This document shows positions 42,554-51,892 of a DNA stretch of 64,000 nt, piece by piece. The translations under genes and the position numbers were made by a program. The notes beneath the pieces are model-generated. The model was not told where the DNA came from. It saw nothing but the letters and a program-made list of their open reading frames with translations, and ran no database searches. This DNA comes from Chrysophaeum taylorii (Eukaryota > Sar > Pelagophyceae > Pelagomonadales > Pelagomonadaceae), in assembly GCA_029834535.1 (NCBI GenBank), contig JAQMWT010000553.1, forward strand, positions 62,001 through 126,000, written 5' to 3'. Each line of letters begins with the position of its first letter. Within the stretch, counting starts at the first letter, position 1.

Positions 42554-43756
42554 ATGCGAAGTGCGATGTTCGTCGTCGCCGCGACGACACATGTGGGTCG
42601 GGCGGTAACCACGTCGGTTCGGGGTCGCTCGTTCGAGGTGGCGCCGATGATGGACTACACCGACCGCCACTTCAGGTACATGTTCCGGTTGCTGTCGCGG
42701 GAGGCGACGCTGTACACGGAGATGATCGCCGCCAACGCATTGGTGGACCCCCGCGGGTCGCGGCGGCCCGAATTGTGCGCGTCGCGGCTCGAGGGGTTCT
42801 ACGGGTACGACGACCCATACGGGCGCACGGTCCTTCAACTCGGCGGCGCGTGTCCCACGCAGCTGGGCGCGGCGGCCGAGCTCGCCGCGCCGTTTGGCTA
42901 CGCGGCGATCAACCTCAACTGCGGGTGCCCGTCAGATCGCGTGGCGGGATCGGGGTGCTTTGGGGCCGCGTTGATGAACGACGCGCCGCGGGTCGCGGCG
43001 TGCTGCGAGGCAATCGCGAGCGCGGGCGTCCCCGCGACGGTCAAGTGTAGGGTTGGTGCCGTCGACGCGGTGCGCGACCTCGACGGATACCCGTACGAGC
43101 GGCTGCGCGACTTCGTGGGCGAGGTCGCCCGCGTCGGCGTCCGACGCTTCCAGGTCCACGCGCGGCTCGCCGTGCTCTCGGGCTTGTCCCCCGACAAGAA
43201 CCGAAAGGTGCCCCCGCTCCGTCCCGACCTCGTCGCGCGCCTCGTCGCCGACTTTCCCGACCTCGAGTTCGTCTTCAATGGCCAAGTCGACTCGTTCGAC
43301 GTCGCGAGACACCGACTCGACCTCTACGACGGGGTTATGGTCGGCCGCGATGCCTGCAAGCGACCCTGGTACTGGACCTCCCTCGACGCGGACCTCTTCG
43401 GCCGACCGACCCCGGTCGACTGCCGCCGAGAGCTCCTTCGCGCCTACGCCGACTACGGCACGCGCGTCGAGAGACGAGACGAGGGTGGTGGACGTCGGAA
43501 AAAAAAGACCCCGCGCCGCGCCCTCCTCAAACCCCTCCTCAACCTCTTCCACGGCGACCCCGGCGCTGCCGCCTTCAAGCGCCGCGTCGACGCCCTCGCA
43601 AAAGAGGGCCCTTCGCTCGAGTTTGGTGACCTCCTGGCTCGCGCCGCCGACGTCCTCCCGGACCACGTCCTCGATGCCCCGCCCGTCCGCCACCCCCCTG
43701 TCCTCGCCGACGCGTCCCGATCATCATCCTCCTCGGAGATGATAATGATGATGTAG
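42554..43756 (+). CDS. tRNA-dihydrouridine synthase (DusA-like)
   Basis: 400 residues from the ATG at 42554. The frame runs further upstream only through LINE debris, so this is the sensible start. An FMN-dependent TIM-barrel enzyme that reduces uridines in the tRNA D-loop. Visible motifs: FEVAPMMDYTDRHFR (FMN site), EMIAANAL, QLGG, INLNCGCPSDRV with the catalytic acid Cys125, CRVGAVDAV, FQVHAR, KNRKVPPLR, FVFNGQVD and DGVMVGRDA. The Arg in the LSPDKNR loop and the length fit the DusA type better than eukaryotic Dus1-4. The first 27 residues could be an organelle presequence. The tail ends in Ser and Met runs made by simple repeats. Its stop is 20 bp from the stop of the convergent methyltransferase gene. 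Confidence 0.9.
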   Translation: MRSAMFVVAATTHVGRAVTTSVRGRSFEVAPMMDYTDRHFRYMFRLLSREATLYTEMIAANALVDPRGSRRPELCASRLEGFYGYDDPYGRTVLQLGGACPTQLGAAAELAAPFGYAAINLNCGCPSDRVAGSGCFGAALMNDAPRVAACCEAIASAGVPATVKCRVGAVDAVRDLDGYPYERLRDFVGEVARVGVRRFQVHARLAVLSGLSPDKNRKVPPLRPDLVARLVADFPDLEFVFNGQVDSFDVARHRLDLYDGVMVGRDACKRPWYWTSLDADLFGRPTPVDCRRELLRAYADYGTRVERRDEGGGRRKKKTPRRALLKPLLNLFHGDPGAAAFKRRVDALAKEGPSLEFGDLLARAADVLPDHVLDAPPVRHPPVLADASRSSSSSEMIMMM

Positions 43757-43776
43757 GGGACTCGTCACTAAGACTA

Positions 43777-44523
43777 TCACGTCACTCCCCGTCGGCGCGC
43801 GTCGAGGCGGTAGAGTCGGTACACTTGGCGGCGTTCGGTCGGTCCCTCAGGCCTTACGACGCGTTCGACGAGGACTCTGAGGTCGAATCGCTTACGACAG
43901 GCCGCGAAGAACTTCTCGTCGCGGCGCCATCGCTTGGCGTGCGCGACGATCGCCGTCGCCCCGTAGTCCTCGAGCAACACTCGGAGCGTGCGACGGAGCG
44001 GCTCGTGAAGTTTTTCCCAGTACACGACGTCGGCGGCAAGGACGACGTCCACGCCGCCGCACGGAACGGCGGCGGCTTCGACGTTTTGGCCCCAAGGCAA
44101 CGGCCGAACGTCGCAGCAACCTCCGTTCATCGAGGTCGCCCGGCGACTCGCGTCGAGCACTTCCGGGAGGTCTGTCATCACGACAGAGCATCCAAACCGC
44201 TTCGCGGCAAAGATTCCGCACAACCCGACCCCGCACCCCAGCTCGATCGCGCGCTTTCCTCCGGGCCAGTGCTCGGCGAGCTCCTCGCACAGAAATCGCG
44301 CCGCGGGCCACAACTGGAACCCTATGCCGCGTCGCTTCTGTTGCGGCAGTCGAACGGCCGGCGCGCCCTCGATGGCGACCACGACAATCTCCTCCTCAAC
44401 GTTATCCTCCTCGTCGCTCGCACTACAATAATCCCCGAAGAAAAGATGGCCCTCTTCCATAATGTTTGTTTGGGACCCTTTGCTTTCAATAATACATCGT
44501 TTCAATAAATACATCGCCCTCAT
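43777..44523 (-). CDS. METTL21-type class I methyltransferase
   Basis: 248 residues if the ATG at 44523 is used; in-frame ATGs at 44514 and 44460 (MEEGHLFF) are alternatives and the last fits the family better. Features, numbered from 44523: GIGFQLWPAARFLCEEL at about 66-82, the hallmark of lysine methyltransferases of the METTL21/FAM86 group; the SAM motif AIELGCGVGLCGIFA at 92-106; a DLPEVL acidic loop; LPWGQ; and LAADVVYWEKLHEPL. Such enzymes methylate lysines of chaperones or elongation factors; the substrate here is unknown. The ATG at 44523 overlaps the stop of the upstream gene (TAATG). Confidence 0.85.
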   Translation of the reverse strand: MRAMYLLKRCIIESKGSQTNIMEEGHLFFGDYCSASDEEDNVEEEIVVVAIEGAPAVRLPQQKRRGIGFQLWPAARFLCEELAEHWPGGKRAIELGCGVGLCGIFAAKRFGCSVVMTDLPEVLDASRRATSMNGGCCDVRPLPWGQNVEAAAVPCGGVDVVLAADVVYWEKLHEPLRRTLRVLLEDYGATAIVAHAKRWRRDEKFFAACRKRFDLRVLVERVVRPEGPTERRQVYRLYRLDARRRGVT

Positions 44524-45402
44524 TACACCCGCCGACGACTCCTGACGAACTGGGCAAAGGACGACGACGACGACCTCGCGGACGCGGGGGTCGACTGGCG
44601 CTTCGTCGCGCAGACACGGCGATCGTCGTAGGGGTCTTCCTCCTCGTCGTCATCATCACCCTCGTCGCGTTCGGACAACCACGCCGCGATATTGGTGTGC
44701 TCCTTTTTCGTCGGCCAGCCGAGGGGAGTGTTGCGCCCCCCGACAAACGCCGAAAAGGAAGCGGGCACTGTTGGCGCCGCGTCGGCGACTTTGTCGAGGC
44801 GGTCGAAGAGGTACCGCGGACCCGGCTCTTCTTCTTCTTCCCGTCGAGGGGTGACGGCGGGCTCGCACCGCACGAGAGCGCGCGAGGGCTCCGCGCGCGC
44901 GACCGGACTGTCGACGCGGTCGTCGTCGCCGTGGTCGTCGTCGTCCAGGTCTCGCGCGTATTCGCGGTCGTCGTCGTCGTCGTCGAGGGGAATCGCGACG
45001 ACAAGACCGAACTGCGCGGCGTGCGCGAGCTCGGAGAAGTCGTCGGCGAAGAGCGCCCGATAGAGGGCCGTCGGGTCGTCGAGGCGCTCGACGGCGCGGT
45101 TCAAGACGTCGTCGCGCGCCAGGCTCTTGAGCCACTCGCGCTCCGGCAAGAGGTGGCGGCGCGAGAGAACGACGGGCGCGAAGAGCGACCGGCACTTGAG
45201 GAGTGTCTCGTCCTCCTCTGTCGAGGTCACGCGCTTGGCGACGCGGCTCGAGCGCGGCGCGTGAGCTAGAGCGCAAAAGAAATCGTCGTCGCCGACGTCC
45301 TTCAAGCAGGGGAGCACCGCGAGGCGCCGGGTGAAAACCGGCATCGCGACGAGCTCGCGCCACCGAGGCTGCGTCGTAGAATTCGGGCGCGCCCTCCAGC
45401 TT

Positions 45403-45434
<32 letters not shown>

Positions 45435-46493
45435 TACCAAAAGATCTGGATGAACTTTGTAGACGGAGGGCGCGACGGCGTCGAGGACGCACAAGTCGAC
45501 CTCGCGGGCGTCGTCGACGCGCGAGAAGAAATGGCGACAGTCGGCGCGCTCTGAGCTCTTTGGAAAGTGGAGGGCGTCGTGGATGTCGAGGCAGAGCAAC
45601 CAATCGAGATCCGTCGAGCGCTCGAGGCGGTCGAGCGCGACGGCCCGGCGCGCGGCAGGATCTCCGGCCTCGGCGCGCCGAATGACTTGGCGCGCCTCGC
45701 GTCCGCGGAGCGGGTCGGCGGCCGCGAGGTGCAGGCGATTGAACCTCGCCTCGGCGACCCACCAGTCCGCCTCGTAGCACGCCTGCAGCACGAGCCCCGG
45801 AACGTTCTCCGAAGACACCTCGCGACCCTCCGGGCAGTCTAAGAAGACCACGACGCGTTCGCACCCGAGGCGCAAATGGTACGCGCCGAAGCGCTCGACG
45901 CAATCCTGGAGCCGGCGGGCCGACAACCCGCCCGAAACAAAGGCGCACGCCCAAACCCGCGCTGGCGACGCGGGGCCCCCCGGCACCTCGACCTCCTCGG
46001 CCTTGGCGGAAAAAGCCAGCCTACAGAGCGCCGCGGTCTCGCCCCGCGCCTCGTCGTCGGCGCACCACGCGCGCAGCCATGGAAGCCGTCGGCTCGAGGT
46101 CGACACCGCGGGCCGGAAGACGAGGTGCGTCCGGCGGTCGTCGCGCCAGGTCGCGCCCGCCTCCGCGACCCGCGCGAGCGACGACGCGTACGACCACCGC
46201 GCCGAGGGATGCCTCGCGCGTTCGATCAGACGTCCGAGCTGCGGCTTGCCAACGCTCGCGCCGTCGACGCAACAATACGCCGCTTCGCTCGACACCCGCA
46301 TCGCCGCGAGTTCCGCCGGCGCAAGTTGCACCCACGCCGCCGACGATTCGCTGGCGAGCGTCGCGAATACCTCGCCCGGGCCCTTGCTGGCGAGAATTCG
46401 CCCCGAACGCGACGGCGTCGCCCGAATCACCACCTTGGTCCTCCCGACCTTCCAGAGCTCGCACTCGGCGGACACTTGCTCGACCAACTCCAT
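44523..46493 (-). CDS. SH3-like plus GT92-like glycosyltransferase-domain protein
   Basis: 656 residues from the ATG at 46493. The frame is open further upstream to 46787, but that stretch overlaps the divergent gene and looks non-coding. Residues about 14-85 resemble a bacterial-type SH3 domain (VVIRATPSRSGRILASKGPG, WVQLAP, YCCVDG). Residues about 180-345 resemble a GT-A fold of the GT92/DUF23 kind: AYHLRLGCERVVVFLDCPE, then DWLLCLDIHDALHF, where LDIHD could be the metal-binding DxD. Poly-Asp runs, from (GTC)n repeats, split the rest, which I do not recognise. No signal peptide seen. The assignment is by pattern only. It shares a 75-bp promoter gap with the gene at 46569. Confidence 0.55.
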
Positions 46494-46568
46494 GACGACG
46501 ACGACGACGCCGAACAAAGAGTGATTATTAATTAGGCTAAATAAATAAGGTTTGTCCCAAACCCTCCT
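46494..46568. promoter_or_regulatory. 75-bp bidirectional promoter region
   Basis: The only DNA between two divergent start codons (46493 minus, 46569 plus). It is AT-rich against GC-rich surroundings and contains TTATTAATTAGG and AAATAAATAAGG. Confidence 0.45.
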
Positions 46569-47477
46569 ATGCGACGACGCCTCCCAGTTCGCCGCCTTGG
46601 TATTATCGGTCGTGAACTCGACGAAACGAAGCTTGCGGACGAGTGGGCCCGCGCGAATCCAACCACGGCGCGGCGCGTCCTCGCGTCGCCGCCGCCAGCC
46701 AGCAAGCCGCCCTGCCTCGAGAGCCTCGAAAGGTATTCGCGGGCTCGCGGTTTTGCGATTCCTGAGGATGAGCCGGCGCGCATGCACAGCTTACGGCTGT
46801 TGTCTCACGCGCTCTCCTACCCCCTCACGCTGGCCGCCTACGCGAAGAAGAGCAGCATCGCGCGCGAGGGAGCTTTGCTGCGCGTGGCAATCGTCGGAGC
46901 GCGCGCAGAAAGTTCCCTGCCGATGAGCGCGTGGGCAGAGCTCGCGCACGCCTTGCCGCGCGTTTTTCGTTGGAACATTTTCCTGCTCGGATCGCAAGTC
47001 GTTCCGACGCGTCGGCTCGCAGGCGTCGCGAATGTCGCGAACGTCGCGGTGACCTGCCGACGCGCGGAGCTCGCAGCTCGCGACGAACTGGCCGCGTTGT
47101 GCGCGCAAGCTTTCGACGAAGAGGAGAACGATGGAATTGACATCGTGGCTCTTTTTAACCCTGGTCTCGGTCACCACAGACTCGAAGCTGGTTGGCGCGG
47201 CGCGCTTCGGTCTGTTTATCGAGCGCGACCGAGGGCACTCCTAGTCACCAGTTTTTCTCAGAGCGACCAGGACAGCGACATTTCCGGCCTCTTTCGAATA
47301 TGCCGCACGAACGGCGCCGCTGAGCCGGATTTCTTGATCCCGCCCGAGCGTAATCCGTTCAGTTCGCGCCGACATTTCCTCGATCCTTGCGACCCCCGAC
47401 ATCTTACGGCGGCAAACGAACGTGCCTTCGTCGTCTGCTTGCCGTCCTCGTCGTCGTCGTCAAAACCCACGACCTAG
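46569..47477 (+). CDS. MSS51 C-terminal-like domain protein
   Basis: 302 residues from the ATG at 46569. Residues about 70-300 follow the pattern of the C-terminal domain shared by MSS51 and MYND-zinc-finger proteins: SHALSYPLTLAAYA, LLRVAIVGARAESSLP, WNIFLLGSQ, IVALFNPGLGHHRLEAGWRG and ALLVTSFSQSDQDSD. In fungi MSS51 helps make and assemble Cox1; other members are uncharacterised. No MYND finger is present here, so a mitochondrial role is only a possibility. The Ser run near the C-terminus comes from a (TCG)n repeat. No introns. Confidence 0.6.
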   Translation: MRRRLPVRRLGIIGRELDETKLADEWARANPTTARRVLASPPPASKPPCLESLERYSRARGFAIPEDEPARMHSLRLLSHALSYPLTLAAYAKKSSIAREGALLRVAIVGARAESSLPMSAWAELAHALPRVFRWNIFLLGSQVVPTRRLAGVANVANVAVTCRRAELAARDELAALCAQAFDEEENDGIDIVALFNPGLGHHRLEAGWRGALRSVYRARPRALLVTSFSQSDQDSDISGLFRICRTNGAAEPDFLIPPERNPFSSRRHFLDPCDPRHLTAANERAFVVCLPSSSSSSKPTT

Positions 47478-47857
47478 ATATAGAAGAAGTTTGTCGTGCA
47501 GTGGTGCGTCATCTTTTACGTATTTCGCTAGGAGCACATAGCGCCGCGATCTCTAAGAGCGCAAACACACTCACTAGTACTTACTTACTCGGGACGCGCG
47601 AACTACGCCATCAATCAGTCACGTAAAGCGATAGCGCGCGCGCGCTTAAGGAGGTGGAGGTGCGATGCGGACGACGAGGGTGTTCAAGTTTTTTAAGCGC
47701 ATACGACGCGTCGTCGTCGTCACACGGTCGGCCACATCTCGCCGTCCGGCCCACATACGTGCTCACTCATCCTCGAAAACGACGACGACGATGTCAACCA
47801 ACCAACCAACCAACCAACCAATTTTCGCGCTGCCGAGTCGCGAGCCACATCTGCGCG
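47478..47857. other. Intergenic between convergent genes
   Basis: No gene seen. It contains a CGCGCGCG stretch and a (CAAC)n run at about 47799-47820. Confidence 0.5.
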
Positions 47858-50800
47858 TCAGCAGAAGACGAAGTACGTGCGCTTCGGGGAGATCGACCCG
47901 AAAACGTCGGCAGCGACGGCGACAGGACCGTTCCTTTTAGACGGCGCCGCCGCATCGTCGGTGCTCCCAAGATGATGGTCGGTCGTAATGTGGTCATCTT
48001 TGCGTTGGATATTTTGTTTCAACAGCCAGGAGCACCGTTCTTTGACGTGCTCGCTGCTGGGGCCAAGGACGACGGCGATGACGCCGCGTACGATATCGCC
48101 GCCTCGCATTGGGACGGGCGCCAAGAGACGAGAATAGTACCAGAGGCAGTTGTAGAAGAGGGTTGGCGAGTCTCGCAGGACGACGTCCATTTCGAGAGCT
48201 TTTTCTCCGTGCGAGGAAATGCGTTTCTCGACGGCGCGGCGGAGCGCCTTGGGCGAGTGGTAGTCGACGCGCAGACAGGTCTCGTCGTCGCGCGAGGTGA
48301 GGCGCGCGCGGAAGACAGCGAGGTGAGGCGTACACTCTCTACCGCAGGTGCAGACGAGGCGGTCGTTGGCAACAAGGGCGGCCAAGATCTCGTGGTCATC
48401 CCCGAGAGACGTGCCACAGACACTGCAGATCGCTTCGGGCGACATCCCGACGAGCGGGAGCGATCCGACGTGATCGTCACTCCAGCTAGGGCACTTGCTG
48501 TCGTCGCGATCTAAGAGGGGGTAATCGACTTTGTTCTCTTGACAGAAGGCGCGGCCCGCGTGCTCGAGCCAGGAGACGCCCGACGACGCGATAGCCGCAA
48601 ATCGCTCGAACTCGTCTTCTTCCAACCGCGGGCGGGCACCGAAATTGCCAGAGAGCAACCTACCGGAATGCTCGCTCCGGAAGACGGTCGCGTCGAGGCC
48701 GCGGCGGAAGTCGGTGTCGAGAGCAACGGCCGCGGCGTAGATCGCGAAAGTCGTGGCTTGCGGGCTGATGCCGGCGTCGCGCATTGATTTGAAGAGGCAC
48801 TTGGCGACGACCATCGCGAACGCCCGGATGTCGCGGCCGGCGGCAAGCGCGCGAAGCTGTGCGGTTCCAAGGAGCAGCGCGCGAAAGACGACCTCGTCGA
48901 GCGGCGCGCTCGGGGTCACGCTCGCGTTTGCGTGGAACAAGAGGCCCAGCGCGCGCACGAGGACCAACACGAGCTCGTCGTCGTCCACGTCGGCGCCGAA
49001 CGCGCGCCGGCGGACGAGCCGGGGGACGCAGACAAAGTACGCGCTGTAGATCTCGACGAGCGCGCGACACGTCGCCGAGCACGCGCTCTCCTCCGCGCGT
49101 GCGCCGTAGGCACCGTCCGGCAAAGAGTCGGGCGTCGATACGAGATCTTCGTTCCCAAAACCGAAGAACGTGGCGGGCCGCCAAGAGTAAGACGACGACG
49201 ACGTCGCTGCCTTCGCGCCCCGCGGCGATGGTCGTGCGATGTGCCTGTACGAGTGGCCGCGCACCAGCAGCGACCGTCGGTAAGCCACGCTGTGACTGTC
49301 GGCGTCGGACAAGCGTCGCACTTTTGTCCGAAGCTCGGAAAGCGATTCTCGAATTGTCTGTTCTGCTGCGCGCACGTCCCTCGTCACGGCGTCGCGGTCT
49401 CCGAAAAGGGCCGCGAAGACGCCGTAGCGCCCGGGAGGAACCGTCGCGGCGCGAGCATCCGCGGACGCGTCGCTGCTTAGGAGTGGCACGCGCAGTGTCG
49501 CAGGTTCCAATTTCTCGCCCTCGTCCGCGAGCAGCATGGCTTCGAGGTCGACGGACGCCGCGGCGTACGCCTCAAAGAAGACGAGCCCGCGGTCGCCGGC
49601 GTCGACCTCCACAAAGCGTTGAGCCAAGTGAGCGAACTGCTGCGTATTTGTTAGCGCGACCATAAATTCGCGACCGTCGGGAAGTCGCTTGAGCGTCGCG
49701 TCCACGAAGGCCGCCTCGTCAAAGCAGGCGCGGAAGCCGTCGGCGAAGAAGTTCGCGCCGTCCTTTGGCTCGAGCACGGCTCCGCGAGCGTCGCCGAGCA
49801 AGGTGGCCATGAACCGCAACACGGCGTCGCGCAGCGCGACGCCTTCGACCAAGTCTTCTTCTTCGTCGTCATCGTTGGCGACGTCGTCATCCTCCTCGTC
49901 GCGGCTCTCGCGCCTCAAGGCTCGGATGCGCTGGACGAGATGTGCTCTGGGTCCAGCCGGCGCGGTGGGCTCTTGGACATCGCCGTCCCCGCCAAAATCA
50001 ACCTCGCCGTCGTCGAGATCCACCACGCACACCGACTGGCCGACGCCACCCGGGACGACGCGGTCGCGCATCTTGCGTCGCGTGCGGACGACGTCGTCCA
50101 AATCATTGTCGTCATCGTAATTCGAATCGTCGTCTTTGTGGTCGTCGTCGCTTTCCGAGTCGTCGCCCACGACGCACCCGGCGAGCATTGGGACGACGCT
50201 GTCGGTCAACAGGTCCCTCGCGAGGCTCGCGGGGAGGCGCTCGACAAAGGGCAGCGCGTATTGGAGCGGAAAAAGGAGGGCTTTGATGGCGTCCAAAAAC
50301 AAGGACGGCTTGGCGGCCGACCGCGAACACGCGACGACAGAACGCTCGAGGAGCACGTACTCGAGCAGGCGGACGATCGCCTCGGCGTCCAAGTCGAAGA
50401 TGAATTGCCACGCTTCGCGAGAGCCGACGAGCTCGAGGCCGGCGCGCTCGAGACGGCTCGCACGCGCAATAATCGGCGCGAGCTGGGGCAACGTCTGTCC
50501 GGCCTCGTCGGTCATGACCGCGCGGATCTCGATGCGCGTGTACGGCGGCGGCAGCGGCAACCCTTTCATCGCGGCGGCCATAACGCGGAGCGCAGATTTC
50601 GGTTGCCCCGAGAGGGCGAGTCGGTACAGGGCGGTGGCGAACGCTCGCGTCATCGCGTGCGAGCCGCGCCGCCGCCAGAACACGCACACGACAGTCGGCG
50701 CGTGTAGTGACGTAGATGACGACGAATCGTTGTTCAAGTCATCGGCATGGTCGTCGCTTTGGGTCATGTCGTCGTCGTCGTCGTCGGTGCCGTCGCCATC

Positions 50801-51640
50801 CCAGCGTTTGCGCCAGTCGCGAGCGTCGCGCTCGGCGGCGAGGCGCTTCCTGAGCCGGTTGCCGATATCGTCGTCCAGGCGCTCGTCGAACGCGAACGCA
50901 GTCACAAACGAACGCTCGCCCGTGCTCTCGGCGAGCGAAAAACAGAAGAACTGCGGCGCGGGCACCGAGTCACGCCGGTACAGCCGCAGGCTCGCGCGGT
51001 CGCCGTCGAACACGAAGAGCGGGAGCGCTCGGGGAATGACAAATCCCTCGTCCTCGCCGAGCTCTGCGAGCGTCGACGGATCGTAGGTTCCGTGCGCTCG
51101 CGCCGCCGTTGGCGGCCAAGCGTCGAGCACGGCGACGCGACGGCGGACGCCTGCGACGCCGAGGGGCGGCGACATGGTGCACCTCAGTTCCCGGCCGCCC
51201 CGCCGGTCCGTCTGCCATCGCAACCCGACGACCCCCCGCGGCATGGCGAGCCGTGTCGGACTGTCGGGGGTTCGCCGAACCCACACGTACGTCCATCGCC
51301 AAGTGAGGGCGACGCCTTTGGTGAGATTCGCGTCGCGGCCGCCGACTGACTTTTCGACGCGACTCCACGAGTCGCAGCCGTCGGGCTTCGCCTCCGCGAC
51401 GACGACGCGCGACACGTAGCTCTTTGGTGGTGGATTATATGCTGCGCGCCTCTTGAGCACGGCGAGGCGCGAAGGCCTGATTCCCAGACCTGGTGTCAGG
51501 GTGCCCTCGCACACCTCCCAGCCGTCGGGACACTCTTCGCTCGGAAAGACCACCCCGACGTCCACGACGAGGCCCATCCAGTCCTGATCCTCGGTGACTT
51601 CGAAAGATTCGTGGAGACCCAAGATCGCCATGGCCTCCAT
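47858..51640 (-). CDS. MABP-DENN domain protein, DENND4/Crag type (Rab GEF)
   Basis: 1260 residues, one exon, ATG at 51640 (another in-frame ATG is 4 codons on). Residues about 20-160 look like the MABP domain (GLVVDVGVVFPSEECPDGWEV, DANLTKG, YVWVRR). uDENN is at about 228-360 (PQFFCFSLAESTGERSFVTA) and cDENN at about 375-490 (LLEYVLLERSVVACSRS, AIKALLFPLQYALPFVERLP, MLAGC); dDENN follows with VCVVDLDDGEVDF. Near residues 1070-1110 a CxxC/CxC pair (CSVCG, CTCGREC) and later LFYNCLWYYSRLLAPVP match the conserved C-terminus of DENND4 proteins. These proteins are guanine-exchange factors for Rab10-like GTPases in membrane traffic. Acidic linkers come from (GTC)n repeats. Confidence 0.85.
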   Translation of the reverse strand: MEAMAILGLHESFEVTEDQDWMGLVVDVGVVFPSEECPDGWEVCEGTLTPGLGIRPSRLAVLKRRAAYNPPPKSYVSRVVVAEAKPDGCDSWSRVEKSVGGRDANLTKGVALTWRWTYVWVRRTPDSPTRLAMPRGVVGLRWQTDRRGGRELRCTMSPPLGVAGVRRRVAVLDAWPPTAARAHGTYDPSTLAELGEDEGFVIPRALPLFVFDGDRASLRLYRRDSVPAPQFFCFSLAESTGERSFVTAFAFDERLDDDIGNRLRKRLAAERDARDWRKRWDGDGTDDDDDDMTQSDDHADDLNNDSSSSTSLHAPTVVCVFWRRRGSHAMTRAFATALYRLALSGQPKSALRVMAAAMKGLPLPPPYTRIEIRAVMTDEAGQTLPQLAPIIARASRLERAGLELVGSREAWQFIFDLDAEAIVRLLEYVLLERSVVACSRSAAKPSLFLDAIKALLFPLQYALPFVERLPASLARDLLTDSVVPMLAGCVVGDDSESDDDHKDDDSNYDDDNDLDDVVRTRRKMRDRVVPGGVGQSVCVVDLDDGEVDFGGDGDVQEPTAPAGPRAHLVQRIRALRRESRDEEDDDVANDDDEEEDLVEGVALRDAVLRFMATLLGDARGAVLEPKDGANFFADGFRACFDEAAFVDATLKRLPDGREFMVALTNTQQFAHLAQRFVEVDAGDRGLVFFEAYAAASVDLEAMLLADEGEKLEPATLRVPLLSSDASADARAATVPPGRYGVFAALFGDRDAVTRDVRAAEQTIRESLSELRTKVRRLSDADSHSVAYRRSLLVRGHSYRHIARPSPRGAKAATSSSSYSWRPATFFGFGNEDLVSTPDSLPDGAYGARAEESACSATCRALVEIYSAYFVCVPRLVRRRAFGADVDDDELVLVLVRALGLLFHANASVTPSAPLDEVVFRALLLGTAQLRALAAGRDIRAFAMVVAKCLFKSMRDAGISPQATTFAIYAAAVALDTDFRRGLDATVFRSEHSGRLLSGNFGARPRLEEDEFERFAAIASSGVSWLEHAGRAFCQENKVDYPLLDRDDSKCPSWSDDHVGSLPLVGMSPEAICSVCGTSLGDDHEILAALVANDRLVCTCGRECTPHLAVFRARLTSRDDETCLRVDYHSPKALRRAVEKRISSHGEKALEMDVVLRDSPTLFYNCLWYYSRLLAPVPMRGGDIVRGVIAVVLGPSSEHVKERCSWLLKQNIQRKDDHITTDHHLGSTDDAAAPSKRNGPVAVAADVFGSISPKRTYFVFC

Positions 51641-51892
51641 GGTTGGTGGTTGTTCTCTGCTACTGCTCCGTCTACCCTGCTCCTATCGCCACCATCACCA
51701 TCATCACTGTCTCGCTTCTTCGTCGCTTCGTAATTTTTTTCCAAGTTTACCCTAGCTTAATTATTATTAGGATTCAAAAAAACCCTGCTGTATTGTACTT
51801 GTAGTTGTATCCGAAAGTTTCCTTTCATCTTCCTTGATGTTGACCTTGAGTTGGCCTTCTTGCTTGCTTGTGCTTTTCGACTACTACAAAGC

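Noticed and set aside
44656-46464. Long Arg/Ala-rich frames opposite or beside the SH3/GT gene
   Set aside because: High-GC shadow frames of the real gene; no domains and strongly skewed composition.
46494-46787. 98-codon N-terminal extension of the SH3/GT protein
   Set aside because: It overlaps the divergent MSS51-like gene, is Arg-rich and crosses the AT-rich promoter gap.
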